A DNA stretch of 64,000 nt from Corallococcus sp. NCRR (lineage in GTDB: Bacteria; Myxococcota; Myxococcia; Myxococcales; Myxococcaceae), in the NCBI RefSeq assembly GCF_026965535.1, contig NZ_CP114039.1, forward strand, positions 1,178,001-1,242,000. Direction: 5' to 3'. Positions within the stretch are counted from its first letter, which is position 1. Each line of letters starts with the position of its first letter. Positions 39,621 to 49,666 of this stretch are shown in pieces. Below the pieces are notes generated by a model that saw nothing but the letters and a program-made list of their open reading frames with translations, had not been told where the DNA came from and did no database searches. The translations under genes and the position numbers were made by a program.

Positions 39621-41970
39621 TCGCGTTTCCGGGCGGCGGGGTGGCGGCGGCCCGGGGCAGGGGCAGCCCCGTGGGCCTGACGATGCGCGCCTCGCAGTTC
39701 GGGCGGCGTGCCTCCCGGTCCTCCTCCTGGCGGGCCTGCTCCTTCAGCAGGTCCCCTCTCAGGAGGACGCCCTGGGGCAGGGACTGCTCCACCTTCGTGT
39801 CCATGCAGGCGTCGAAGGCGCGCCGCATCCAGCCGCTGGCGGCGCGGACGGAGAAGCCGCCCAGGGCGTCCATGCGGGCCAGGCCGTCCAGGCGCTCCGT
39901 GAACACCGGGTAGCCCTCCTTCGCATCGCGCCGGGCGTGGACCAGGGTGGCGGCGGCGCGCAGCCCTGGGGGCAGACGGTTGAAGTCCAGTCCGGGGACA
40001 CCCGAGGTGGACAGGACGTGGTTTCGCAGCGGGTCGCGCGCGAGCATCAGCGGCAGCGAGAAGCTGAAGAGCCGTTTGCCCACGGCGTCGCCGGTGCGCG
40101 TGTGCTCCAGGGCGAGCAGCGCGAGGACCTCCGGGTCCAGCTGGGACAGCACTGTCGAGGGGTCGCCATCCCCCTCCTTCAGCGCGCGCCTTGGATCCAC
40201 CAGCGCATCCCGGGTGAGGCGAAGCACGGAGCGGGCTTCGACGGACGGCAGCGCGGCGAGCTCCGCGTCCTTCGGTGAGCGCTGGCCGGTGAGCAGGTCC
40301 AGCAGCAGCATCCGCTCCGGCTGCCGCGCGAGGGCGGGGGGAATCCAGTCGCGCATCACGTAGGACGTGTGCTCGGGCCCGGCGGCCTCGGCCGTGCGTC
40401 CGGCGAGCACCAGGAAGTCCCAGGTCCGGCGGCGCGGGTCCTGGCCGTAGCGGCGCACCCGTGCCGTGGCCGCGTCCCGCAGCTGCGCGCGCAGGAGGAT
40501 GCGCACGTCCAGCTCCAGCGCCTCCAGGGTCTCCGGCGGGTGCTTCTCCTCGAGCGCCTGCACCCGTCTCGCCGTCCCGACGACGAAGTCCTGGCGCTCG
40601 CTGTCACTCCAGGACCGCGAGCCGTCCCCCAGCTCGAAGCGCCACCGCGCCTCCAGCCACGCGCGGGTCACGTCGGGTGAGTCCGGGAAGCGCTCCGCCA
40701 GGTTCGCCCAGGCGTCGACGGCGGCCGCGGAGCTCGGGTCCTGCGAGCCCGCGCGTTGGAGGTAGAGGGCCGCCAGCGGTGAGTCCGGATGCTGCTGCGC
40801 GTGCTCCGCGTAGCGTGCGCGGGCCTGGCCTCCCTGTCCGATGTAGCGCATCAACGACAGCGCCAGCGCCTGCGCGGCCGGGTCCTCCTGCCAGGTGTGC
40901 ATCAGCATCGCCGCGTAGTCGCGCGTGTTGCGCCAGCGCAGGTCGGACGGCAGGTTCGCGGGCACCTGCGTGTCCACGACGAGCCATGCGCGCGCGGCCG
41001 TCTCCCGCGCGAGCCTGTTGCCCGGCTCCACCTCCGCCACGGCGGACGCCACGCGGCCCACGGCCTGCCAGTTGTCCTCATCCGCGAAGGCCTGCGCGGC
41101 GGCCTCCCACTTCGCGGCCTGGACGGCGAGCCGCTCGTCCGCCTGGAGCACCGAGGCGGCCTCCGGCAGGGAGCGGGAGGGAAGGCTTGTGTCCGTGGCC
41201 TCCGCCTTCAGCCTCGCGGCGCCCTTCACGTTGTAGAGGATGCGCTCGCCCTGGACCGGCAGCGTCACGTCCTCGATGACGGAGTCCTGGCCGGGCCAGG
41301 TCGTCACCGCGTGGAGCGGCCCTTCTCCCAGCTTCACGCGCCCCTGCTCCTGCGTCCCGGGCGCCACCACCCAGTGTTCGCCGCCGATGCGCACGTCCAC
41401 GGGGCGCGACAGGCCATTGACGACCGTCACGGCGCGCATGCCGCGAGCCTCCAGCCACACGGCGCCCAGTCCCGCCAGGCCGCAGAGCCCCAGCGCCATC
41501 CCGGCCAGGGCCACCGCGCGGCGGCGCGACCTGCCACGAGAAGGAGGCACCTGACCGATGACCTGGAGCGGCGCCTTGCCGTCCGCGCGCACGAGGTAGC
41601 CCTCCAAGGGCCACACCGGAACGCCCAGCACCGACACGGTGCGCTCCGCGACGAAGGGCGCGTTCGGAGCGGCGCCGCGCGCAGGCGAGCCCCTCCACCG
41701 CACGCCCGTCCCCAGCACGGAGGACTCGGAAGGCGGGCGGGCCGCGATGACGAAGGCGCCCCGGTCCTCCACCAGCGCCGTGAGCAGCTCCCGCGTGGGC
41801 CCGGGCGGCTCATGTTCCAGCCGGCGTGAGAGCACCGCGTGCACCGCCCACGCATCCCCCCGCGCGAGCGCCTCCGACAGTGCGGCATCCGGCAGGAGTT
41901 CCGCCAGACGCGGCGCGCGCTCCAGCAAACCGCTGGGGTCGGTGACAAGGGCGAGGGACATGGCCCGCAT
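39604..41970 (-). CDS. Large hypothetical membrane protein with TPR-like helical region
   Basis: 788 residues. The N-terminal 150 residues are cytoplasmic-looking. One membrane helix follows (VALAGMALGLCGLAGLGAVWLEA, about residues 154-176), then a small beta domain (VTVVNGLSRPVDVRIGGEHWVVAPGTQ). A long Ala/Leu/Arg-rich helical C-terminal region has TPR-like segments (for example RYAEHAQQHPDSPLAALYLQRAG and AWANLAERFPDSPDVTRAWLEA). No catalytic motif was recognised. It could be a scaffold at the envelope; this is inference from architecture. An alternative start lies three codons downstream. Confidence 0.75.
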   Translation of the reverse strand: MRAMSLALVTDPSGLLERAPRLAELLPDAALSEALARGDAWAVHAVLSRRLEHEPPGPTRELLTALVEDRGAFVIAARPPSESSVLGTGVRWRGSPARGAAPNAPFVAERTVSVLGVPVWPLEGYLVRADGKAPLQVIGQVPPSRGRSRRRAVALAGMALGLCGLAGLGAVWLEARGMRAVTVVNGLSRPVDVRIGGEHWVVAPGTQEQGRVKLGEGPLHAVTTWPGQDSVIEDVTLPVQGERILYNVKGAARLKAEATDTSLPSRSLPEAASVLQADERLAVQAAKWEAAAQAFADEDNWQAVGRVASAVAEVEPGNRLARETAARAWLVVDTQVPANLPSDLRWRNTRDYAAMLMHTWQEDPAAQALALSLMRYIGQGGQARARYAEHAQQHPDSPLAALYLQRAGSQDPSSAAAVDAWANLAERFPDSPDVTRAWLEARWRFELGDGSRSWSDSERQDFVVGTARRVQALEEKHPPETLEALELDVRILLRAQLRDAATARVRRYGQDPRRRTWDFLVLAGRTAEAAGPEHTSYVMRDWIPPALARQPERMLLLDLLTGQRSPKDAELAALPSVEARSVLRLTRDALVDPRRALKEGDGDPSTVLSQLDPEVLALLALEHTRTGDAVGKRLFSFSLPLMLARDPLRNHVLSTSGVPGLDFNRLPPGLRAAATLVHARRDAKEGYPVFTERLDGLARMDALGGFSVRAASGWMRRAFDACMDTKVEQSLPQGVLLRGDLLKEQARQEEDREARRPNCEARIVRPTGLPLPRAAATPPPGNANGADP

Positions 41971-42100
41971 TCAACCGGGACCCGGTGGGTGGAAGGCAAG
42001 ACCCCGAGCCCCGAATCCCGTCAGGTCTTCGGGCCTGAAGGCCGCGCCCACGGATGAGAAGGGAAGCCCCCTGCCGAGCCCCGGCTGCGGCGCGCAGCCA

Positions 42101-42466
42101 AAACCGGTCGGACAGTCGGACAGCGTCGGGCCACATGGCAGGCCAAGGGCCCCCGACACCCGAGCCGCGAAAACCTGTCCGACTGTCCGACAGCTTTGGA
42201 CAACGGCAACCAGGCCCCCGAGACCCGAGCCGCGAAAACTTGTCCGACTGTCCGACAAGTTTGACGACCGTGGCTGGCCAGGGGCGCTGCCTCATCCGAA
42301 CTGACGAAACCTGTCCGACGGTCCGACAGGTTTGGGGACTGTAGCTGGCGGGGGCCTCCGCTCCGTTCCACCCACGGGAACCTGTCCGACTGTCCGACAG
42401 GTTTCGGAGCAACCGCGGCCGGGGGGCACCTCGTCGGGCCAGCGGAAACTTGTTGGACCGGTTCTT
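42101..42466. repeat. Palindromic repeat array B: five to six 27-bp palindromes spaced about 70 bp
   Basis: Copies start at 42101 (inverted centre), 42171, 42236, 42307 and 42378, with a degenerate sixth at 42446; spacings are 70, 65, 71, 71 and 68 bp. They match the array at 18574. The copy at 42236-42262 has arms AAACTTGTC and GACAAGTTT, in which C-to-T in one arm is matched by G-to-A in the other, keeping the palindrome. Spacers share words such as GACCCGAGCCGCG and GACACCCGAGCCGCG. The array occupies most of the 551-bp gap between the large membrane protein gene and a small membrane protein gene. Confidence 0.9.
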
Positions 42467-42521
42467 GCGATGCGTCACCGGCCTTGAATCCAGTCAGGCC
42501 GAGGCCCGAAGCTCCCGTGCC

Positions 42522-42731
42522 ATGGGCGCCTTCGACCTTGTGATCATCTCCGTCATCGTCGCGCTCGGCCTGGGGCGATTCCTCGTGATGCGCGATCAGC
42601 GCAACGCGCCTCCTCCAGAGGCCGGGCCGCGCAAGCCGACGCCGCAGCGCATCGCCGGGCGCGTGCTTCTGGGGTACGCCTATGCGATGGCGCTGTTCCT
42701 GCTCATCCGCTTCTTCCTTGGCCGGATGTGA
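42522..42731 (+). CDS. Small membrane protein (69 aa)
   Basis: 69 residues with two predicted membrane helices, FDLVIISVIVALGLGRFLV near the N-terminus and LLGYAYAMALFLLIRFFLG at the C-terminus, joined by a basic, Pro-rich loop (MRDQRNAPPPEAGPRKPTP). Codon third positions are strongly G/C, as in neighbouring genes. No family recognised. It follows repeat array B directly. Confidence 0.55.
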   Translation: MGAFDLVIISVIVALGLGRFLVMRDQRNAPPPEAGPRKPTPQRIAGRVLLGYAYAMALFLLIRFFLGRM

Positions 42732-42786
42732 CAGGGGCCGGCCTGCGTCCCGTCCTGAGCGCGCTTGATGATTTCCCCATGAACGC

Positions 42787-42972
42787 GTGGCCCATATCGG
42801 GGTGGTGTCCTTCGCGCTGGGGGCGTACCTGCGCCGCCGGGCTGAACGCGGCCCCTCGAAGGGCGTCATCGACCGGCGCCACCTGACGCCGCTGCGAATC
42901 ACCTACAGCCTGCTGTTCGCGTATCCGTTCCGCGCGACCTACACCTCCCTGGCCCTGTCCCTGGGCCCCTGA
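42787..42972 (+). CDS. Possible small protein (61 aa), GTG start
   Basis: A 61-residue frame from a GTG, with a hydrophobic start (VAHIGVVSFALGAYL), a basic centre and a moderately hydrophobic end (ITYSLLFAYPFRATYTSLALSL). Third codon positions are nearly all G or C, which favours coding. No clear ribosome-binding site is visible and a frame on the opposite strand is also open. It would be the second small membrane-associated protein here. Confidence 0.35.
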   Translation: MAHIGVVSFALGAYLRRRAERGPSKGVIDRRHLTPLRITYSLLFAYPFRATYTSLALSLGP

Positions 42973-43012
42973 GCGCACGAGGCGCCCCGGGGCCCACGGT
43001 CCTGCCCGGACA

Positions 43013-43831
43013 TCAGTGCTTGCCGTACTCCAGCTTCACGCCCTTGCGCTGCGCGTAGATGTACGCCTCCATCGCGCGCATCTTCGGGTCGCCGTCCGCC
43101 AGCGGCTTGCCGCGCACCGGGTTCTCGATGCACCAGTTGATCATGTCGCGCAGCAGCGCCGTGCGGCCCAGCTGCACCTGGTACTTCGGGTAGGTCTCCG
43201 GGTGGGTGTTGGCCGCGTCCGGATGGCACATGTCGCACGACACGCCCACCGTGCCGCCCAGCGCCTCCGCGTCATGGAACACGCGGTGACCTTCCTTCAC
43301 GGTCTCCTGCACGGAGTCCGCCCACACCTTCTCGTCGCGCTCGGAGTACGCGCCGTAGGTGTGGCCCGTCTGGAGGTTCGTCTTCTGCTGCTGGGGCACC
43401 GCCCTGGCGCCCGTCTCCGCGCCCACCCCGCCCTGGCGCACGTCGTTGCCCGAGGGCTTCGCACCGGGGTTGGGCTGGGGCGCGGGCGGAGGGCTCTTCT
43501 TCGCGGACGGGGGCGTGGCCTGCGCCAGCACCGGGCCAGGCACGTCGTCCCAGTTCGCGTTCGGGTTCTTCTTGCGCCAGTCGTCCATCAACTGCGCGGT
43601 GGCGGTGATGGCCTGGGCGCGGGTGAGCTTCTGGCCGTCCTTCACGCCTTGCACTTCCATGGACGTCTCACCGTCGCACAGGCCCAGCACCAGGTTGCCG
43701 TCCTTGGACGCGGGCACGACGTGCCTGGGCAACGGCTCAGGCTTCGGCTCCGGGGACGTGGCGAGCGCCACGCCGCCGGCGAAGGACAGGGCCGCGCACG
43801 GGACCACGAGCAGCTTCATTCGCAGGTTCAT
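43013..43831 (-). CDS. Exported mono-haem c-type cytochrome
   Basis: 272 residues. A hydrophobic signal (MKLLVVPCAALSFAGGVALA) leads to a domain of about 75 residues with no haem motif, a Pro/Lys/Gln-rich linker (about 105-150), and a C-terminal cytochrome domain. That domain holds one CxxCH haem site, CDMCH at 199-203, followed by LLRDMINWCIENPVRGKPL. The likely axial Met is in MINW or in the following PKMRAMEAY. It would carry electrons in the periplasm. It is the third gene of an operon with a metallophosphoesterase and a di-haem peroxidase. Confidence 0.85.
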   Translation of the reverse strand: MNLRMKLLVVPCAALSFAGGVALATSPEPKPEPLPRHVVPASKDGNLVLGLCDGETSMEVQGVKDGQKLTRAQAITATAQLMDDWRKKNPNANWDDVPGPVLAQATPPSAKKSPPPAPQPNPGAKPSGNDVRQGGVGAETGARAVPQQQKTNLQTGHTYGAYSERDEKVWADSVQETVKEGHRVFHDAEALGGTVGVSCDMCHPDAANTHPETYPKYQVQLGRTALLRDMINWCIENPVRGKPLADGDPKMRAMEAYIYAQRKGVKLEYGKH

Positions 43832-43854
43832 GGGAGGGGGTTCCTCTTCCGGTC

Positions 43855-44973
43855 CTAGTAGGTGGGCAGCTTGGGCTTGGGCGGCGCGGACTGCTTGCCA
43901 CCGGAGCCCAGGTAGCTGGCGCGCACGGTGATGGGGTCGCGCTGCCAGAGGTTGTAGAGCTTGTCCACGAGCCCTGATTCCAACACGTCCATGCGGCCGT
44001 CACCGCAGCCGTCGAACTGGCTGAACGGATCCGCGCGGTTCATGGGCACCGTGAGCGAAGGCAGGCCCTCCGGCGCGTACGGCCACGGCCACGCGGTGGA
44101 CAGCATCCCGTGGAAGGAGATGTTGCCAATGCGGTTGCTGAGCAGCTGGTGCGTGTGTCCGTGGATGACGGTGACCTTCTCGTACGGCTTGAGGAGGGCC
44201 TGCACCTCGTCCGCGTCGTCCGTCCAGAAGTTCCAGGGCTTGTAGTACTTGTAGAGCGGCGAGTGGCTGAAGACGATGACCGGCGTCGTCTTCGCCACCT
44301 TGGCCAGGTCGTTCTGGAGCCACTGGCGCTGCTCGGCGCCCACTTCGAAACGGGACTGGATGCCATTGTCCAGGCCCGCGACGATCTTCATGCGCTCCAT
44401 GGGGGACAGCTTCCGCTCCGTCCAGAAGTCCTTCTCGTGGATGGAGTTGAGCACCACGAAGTGCACGCCCTTGTGGTCGAAGGAGTAGTTGGGCGCGCCG
44501 AACAGGTCGCGCCACAGCTCGCCCATGTCCAGGAACCAGTCGTGCTCGCCCACCATCATCTTGATGGGGGCCTTCACGGACTTGAGGATTTGAGCGCCCA
44601 GCTTGAGCTCACCCGCCTGGCCCAGCTGCGCCAGGTCGCCGCCGAAGAGGACGAAGTCCGGCTGGGGGTCCAGCGCGTTCACGTCATCCACGGCCTTCAA
44701 GATGGCGCGCACGAAGCGGTCGTTGAGCTTGTTTTCATACAGGTGCGTGTCGGAGATGTACGCGAAGGAGAACTTCGGCTTCTCTCCCTGCGCCTCCGCC
44801 ACGTTGACCAGCTGGAAGCTGTTGGGCGTGAGCCTGCCCATGCCCGCGACGATGCCGGCGGAGATGCCGGCGACGCGCATGAAGGCGCGGCGGTCCAGCT
44901 TGCGCAGGCCCTCGAAGAAGGCGTCGCGTTCGGCGTAGTGCTTCGTCTCGATGCTCTGGAATTTGTTTGCCAT
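43855..44973 (-). CDS. Exported calcineurin-like metallophosphoesterase
   Basis: 372 residues. A twin-arginine-like signal (DRRAFMRVAGISAGIVAGMG, about residues 27-46) precedes the phosphoesterase fold. Metal motifs are SDTHLYENK (D-x-H), FGGDLAQL (GD), GEHDWF (normally GNHD), VFSHSPLY and IHGHTHQ (GHxH). The Asn of GNHD, which usually contacts metal and phosphate, is Glu here. The enzyme would hydrolyse a phosphate ester in the periplasm; the substrate is unknown. It lies between a di-haem peroxidase gene (12-bp gap) and a cytochrome c gene (23-bp gap), an unusual association. Confidence 0.88.
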   Translation of the reverse strand: MANKFQSIETKHYAERDAFFEGLRKLDRRAFMRVAGISAGIVAGMGRLTPNSFQLVNVAEAQGEKPKFSFAYISDTHLYENKLNDRFVRAILKAVDDVNALDPQPDFVLFGGDLAQLGQAGELKLGAQILKSVKAPIKMMVGEHDWFLDMGELWRDLFGAPNYSFDHKGVHFVVLNSIHEKDFWTERKLSPMERMKIVAGLDNGIQSRFEVGAEQRQWLQNDLAKVAKTTPVIVFSHSPLYKYYKPWNFWTDDADEVQALLKPYEKVTVIHGHTHQLLSNRIGNISFHGMLSTAWPWPYAPEGLPSLTVPMNRADPFSQFDGCGDGRMDVLESGLVDKLYNLWQRDPITVRASYLGSGGKQSAPPKPKLPTY

Positions 44974-44985
44974 GGCGCGCCTCCG

Positions 44986-46296
<1,311 letters not shown>

Positions 46297-46640
46297 GAAG
46301 GCCTCCTACCCGTCCTCTGGAGCCGCCGCGGGACATCCGCCCGGGTCCGAGGCCGGTCGCGGCATTCCACGCAACCCGCGAGAAACGTTCAACGGTCTCT
46401 AGGGCCAGGGGGAGGGAGAAGTGTCTGGGATTGGAACATCAAAGGCACTTCAATTTTCCACTCGCGTCCAAGCAAGCCCCCCCGTGGCGTTTGCGTTGGA
46501 CGCACGCGCGTCCCCTCCGCACGCGCGGATGGCGGCTCGCTGCAATCCCTCTCAGGGAAAGCCTCTCAATGTTCACCATGGCACAACCAATGCACCCGGG
46601 GTGTGTGCTGTCCAAACCCACCGTGAACCAGGAGCAGACC
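46297..46640. other. Divergent intergenic region upstream of protein S-like gene
   Basis: 344 bp between the peroxidase start (minus) and the protein S-like start (plus). It is visibly less GC-rich than average, with AT-richer stretches near 46430-46460 and 46560-46600 that could hold promoters. It contains the first 13-bp direct repeat (46421-46433). An in-frame extension of the downstream gene back to 46431 exists but lacks a start context. Confidence 0.5.
46421..46433. repeat. 13-bp direct repeat, left copy, flanking protein S-like gene
   Basis: GTGTCTGGGATTG at 46421-46433 is repeated exactly at 47213-47225, 792 bp away, with the protein S-like gene between. Read on the minus strand, this copy encodes SIPDT and runs on to a TAG as SPSPWP-stop. 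Confidence 0.7.
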
Positions 46641-47192
46641 ATGGCCGAGCCCCAAATCACCCTGTATCGCGACGTCAACTTCGGCGGACGCAGCGTCGTG
46701 CTGACGACGTGCGGCTCTTCGAATCTGGGCAACGACTACGGCTTCAATGACCAGACGTCGTCCATCCGGGTCCAGAGCGGCATCTGGCTCGTCTACAACG
46801 ACGCGGGCTACGGCGGCTCCGTCTACGTCCTGACGCCGGGCGAGTACCCCAGCCCCGGGACGTGGGGCGGTTCGAACGACTCCATCTCCTCCGTGCGCCC
46901 GCTGCCGGGCGTGCAGGGGAGCAACATGGCCATTCTCTTCCAGGACACGAACTACGGGTCGCGCATGGTCGCCGTCACGAGCTCCATCGCGTCGCTGGGC
47001 GACATCGACTTCAACGACCAGGCGTCCTCCGCCATCGTCCTGGGCGGGACCTGGCTGCTGTACAAGGACTCGAACTTCAAGGGCACCACGTGGAGCGTCT
47101 CCGCGACGGGCGGCCCTGGCCACAACGGCTACTACCCGAGCGCCAGCGGCTTCTTCGACAACGACGCCATCTCCTCCATCAAGCCCGGATAG
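46641..47192 (+). CDS. Protein S-like beta/gamma-crystallin (spore coat protein family)
   Basis: 183 residues: two beta/gamma-crystallin domains, each of two Greek-key motifs. Aromatic openings are ITLYRDVNFGGRSV, WLVYNDAGYGGSV, AILFQDTNYGSRMV and WLLYKDSNFKGTTW. All four Ca-binding sites of the N/D-N/D-x-x-S/T-S type are intact: NDQTSS, NDSISS, NDQASS and NDAISS. Myxococcus protein S, of similar length and layout, is made in development and assembles on spores with calcium. This gene is a family member, but I cannot say whether it is the developmental one. No signal peptide is seen, as for protein S. AGGAG lies 8 bases before the ATG. The 3' end overlaps the antiporter gene by 14 bp. Confidence 0.88.
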   Translation: MAEPQITLYRDVNFGGRSVVLTTCGSSNLGNDYGFNDQTSSIRVQSGIWLVYNDAGYGGSVYVLTPGEYPSPGTWGGSNDSISSVRPLPGVQGSNMAILFQDTNYGSRMVAVTSSIASLGDIDFNDQASSAIVLGGTWLLYKDSNFKGTTWSVSATGGPGHNGYYPSASGFFDNDAISSIKPG

Positions 47193-49086
47193 GCCCCGCC
47201 GGGGCGGAGGACGTGTCTGGGATTGAGGCGTCAGCCGTCACGGGACGCCAACCGTGAGAGGAAAGCCACGCGTGGGCTTCCTCCCTCCGTCCGTGCGCGA
47301 CGAGGAAGTCCACGCGGTCACCGGCCACGGGGACAGCCGTCTCATCGAAGAGGACGGCGCCCGTGGCGCGCTCCAGCACGAGCGGGACGAGCGCCTCCTC
47401 CAGGTTGCCGGTGGCGGGAGGCACGGTGGCCTCCACCTGGGGGGCCTCCAGGCGCCAGGACTCGCGGGACACGGCGCCCTGTTCACAGCGCGCCACCCAG
47501 ACGTCCAGGTCGCGCTCCGCGCCAAATAAGACGTGGCCGCCGGTGGCGCTCACGGTGTCCGTGGACACACCCACGTGGCCCCGGTGCAGGGCGGTGTAGC
47601 TGCGGGCGGTGCGCTGGAGGGCGCGCACGCGCTCGGCGAAGAGCAGGTTGACGCCTTCGTTGTGGGTGAGGCCCACGAAGCCCTGACGGCCCTCGGGCTC
47701 CGCGCGCAGGAGCGTGCGCTCCTCCAGGCCATTTCCGAAGAGGACGCGGAAGCCCTCCTGCTGCGCGCGCTTCAGCGTGGCGTCACTGGAGTCCACGAGC
47801 AGCACGGCCTGGTCGCGGGCCTGGAGCGCGTGCGCCACCTGCCTCGCGAGCGCGTTGGCGCCCAGGAGGACGTAGCCCTTCGGAACCACGCGGCGCACGC
47901 CCAGGAGCCCCGCGACAAAGCCGCCGGACAGGCCCTGCACCACCACGGTCACGCCAATGACGAGGAACACCAGCGCGCGCAGGGCCTGGCCCTCCTGGAC
48001 GCCCTGGTCCCCCAGGCGCGTGGCGAACAGGGACGCCACGGCGGCGGCGACGATGCCGCGCGGGCCCAGCCACGCGATGAAGGCCTTCTCGTTGCGGGAC
48101 AGGCCGGAGCCGGCGGTGGACGCGGCGACGGCCACGGGCCGCACGACGAGCATCAGGACCAGCACGGTGACGAGCCCGCGCCAGCCCAGCGCCGTCACCT
48201 GGGACAGCCGCATGTCCGCGGCCAGCAGGATGAAGAGCATGCCCAGCAGCATGAGAGTGAGCTGTTCCTTGAAGGCGAGCACCTCCCGGCGCGCGGGCAC
48301 CTTGCCGTTGCCCACGACGAGCCCCGCGGCGATGGCGGCCAGCACGCCGCTCTCCGGCGCGAGCGCGTTGCTCACCTGGAAGGCGCCCAGCACCAGGGCC
48401 AGGGCGAAGACGTTGGTCATGTCCTCCGGCACCCAGGACGCCTTGCGCAGCCCCACGGTGATGAGCAGCCCCGTGATGCCGCCCACGACGAGCCCCACGC
48501 CCCAGCGCGAGCCCAGGGCGCTCACCAGCAGCCACGGTCCTTCTTCCGCGTGCAGCGCCATGTCCAGCGCGACCACGGCGATGATGGCGCCCACGGCGTC
48601 CACGAAGATGCCCTCGGCCTCCAGCACGGTGGCGACGCGGTGGGTGACGCGCACGCGGCGCAACAGCGGCGTGATGACGGTGGGGCCGGTCACCATGACC
48701 AGGGTGCCGAAGAGCGCGGACACCACCCAGTCCCACCCCATGAGCGCGCGGGCGGCCAGGGTGCCGCCCACTGCGGTGATGGCCGCGCCCAGGGTGACCA
48801 GGCGCTGGATGGAGCGGGCCTCGCGGCGCAGCTTGCGCACGTCCAGGCTCATCGCGCCTTCGAAGAGGATGACGGACACGGAGAAGCCCACCACGGTCTG
48901 GAGCGCGGGGCCCAGGGACGCGGGCTGGACCCAGCCCAGGGCCTCCGGCCCCAGCAGCACGCCCGCGGACAGGAGCACGACGATGCCGGGCACGCTCAGG
49001 TGCCGGGCCACGAGCTGCGCGAGGATGCCGGCCACCAGGGACAGGCCGAGGGTCAGCGACGGGTTGTCGAAGGAAGGGGAGGCCAT
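47179..49086 (-). CDS. CPA1/CPA2-type cation:proton antiporter with TrkA-N-like domain
   Basis: About 635 residues. Some 12 membrane helices fill residues 10-400, with the ion-translocation core near LFGTLVMVTGPTVITPLLRRV and AEGIFVDAVGAIIAVVALD, as in NhaP/KefB-like Na+/K+:H+ antiporters. A cytoplasmic domain follows, starting PKGYVLLGANALARQVAHAL, a Rossmann-like TrkA-N region that may sense NAD(H), and then a C-terminal region. It exchanges Na+ or K+ for protons at the inner membrane. The C-terminal SIPDTSSAPAGPIRA lies across the right 13-bp direct repeat, so its end may have been altered by an insertion. It converges on the protein S-like gene with a 14-bp overlap. Confidence 0.9.
   Translation of the reverse strand: MASPSFDNPSLTLGLSLVAGILAQLVARHLSVPGIVVLLSAGVLLGPEALGWVQPASLGPALQTVVGFSVSVILFEGAMSLDVRKLRREARSIQRLVTLGAAITAVGGTLAARALMGWDWVVSALFGTLVMVTGPTVITPLLRRVRVTHRVATVLEAEGIFVDAVGAIIAVVALDMALHAEEGPWLLVSALGSRWGVGLVVGGITGLLITVGLRKASWVPEDMTNVFALALVLGAFQVSNALAPESGVLAAIAAGLVVGNGKVPARREVLAFKEQLTLMLLGMLFILLAADMRLSQVTALGWRGLVTVLVLMLVVRPVAVAASTAGSGLSRNEKAFIAWLGPRGIVAAAVASLFATRLGDQGVQEGQALRALVFLVIGVTVVVQGLSGGFVAGLLGVRRVVPKGYVLLGANALARQVAHALQARDQAVLLVDSSDATLKRAQQEGFRVLFGNGLEERTLLRAEPEGRQGFVGLTHNEGVNLLFAERVRALQRTARSYTALHRGHVGVSTDTVSATGGHVLFGAERDLDVWVARCEQGAVSRESWRLEAPQVEATVPPATGNLEEALVPLVLERATGAVLFDETAVPVAGDRVDFLVAHGRREEAHAWLSSHGWRPVTADASIPDTSSAPAGPIRA
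47213..47225. repeat. 13-bp direct repeat, right copy, inside antiporter 3' end
   Basis: Exact copy of GTGTCTGGGATTG. On the minus strand it encodes SIPDT near the antiporter C-terminus, the same residues as the left copy at 46421. Confidence 0.7.
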
Positions 49087-49215
49087 GGACGAGGCCGCGC
49101 ACCGTAGCCGTGTGGCTTCCGCGCGCGCCGGGGGTCTGCTCGCGAGGGTTGGCCGGGAGACGAAGCCGCGTCCGGTGAGGCCGGACCGCACGGGAGATGA
49201 AAGGGGATGCGGTGG

Positions 49216-49590
49216 CTACAAGACGCAGACGCCCCCCACGCCGCCTTCCAACAGGGCCCGTTTGACGGCGAGCAGGAAGTTCTCCAGCCGGAACGCGATG
49301 AAGTCTTCCCGGTAGCCCGTCGCGGCGGAAATCGTGGAGCAGTTCGCCAGCAGATTCTCGACCTCGCTCTTGAGGACTTCCAACTCTGCCCCCTCGACGT
49401 AGAGGTCATGCTCCGCTAGGCCAGGCAACAGCACGGCGCCCAGTTCCTCAATGCAAGGCGCTCCCCAGAGCTCGGTCCGGCAGACCTCGAAGCCAAACAG
49501 GCTGGGCTCTCCGCCGCCCGTGCGTTCCACGGTCAGGTCCTCCGTTTCACCTGTTTCGTTCCTGCGACAGGCATGGACGCTAAGTGTCAT
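49216..49590 (-). CDS. Hypothetical protein (124 aa)
   Basis: 124 residues, soluble and acidic, no signal peptide. It begins MTLSVHACRRNETGETEDL and has a central acidic LYVEGAELEVLKSEVENLL helix-like segment and a Gly/Val-rich end (GGVGGVCVL). Small acidic proteins of this type are often immunity-like or DUF proteins, but I recognise no family. It is divergent from a small lipoprotein gene 76 bp away. Confidence 0.6.
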   Translation of the reverse strand: MTLSVHACRRNETGETEDLTVERTGGGEPSLFGFEVCRTELWGAPCIEELGAVLLPGLAEHDLYVEGAELEVLKSEVENLLANCSTISAATGYREDFIAFRLENFLLAVKRALLEGGVGGVCVL

Positions 49591-49666
49591 GGTGATTCAC
49601 CTGGGAGCTCTTTCATGGCCTTCAAGGCTCCTATGCGCAGAGCCTGGATTGTGCTCAGGAGTAGCG

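Noticed and set aside
47533-49107. 524-residue plus-strand frame opposite the antiporter
   Set aside because: Gln/His/Gly/Ala-rich shadow of a clear membrane transporter.
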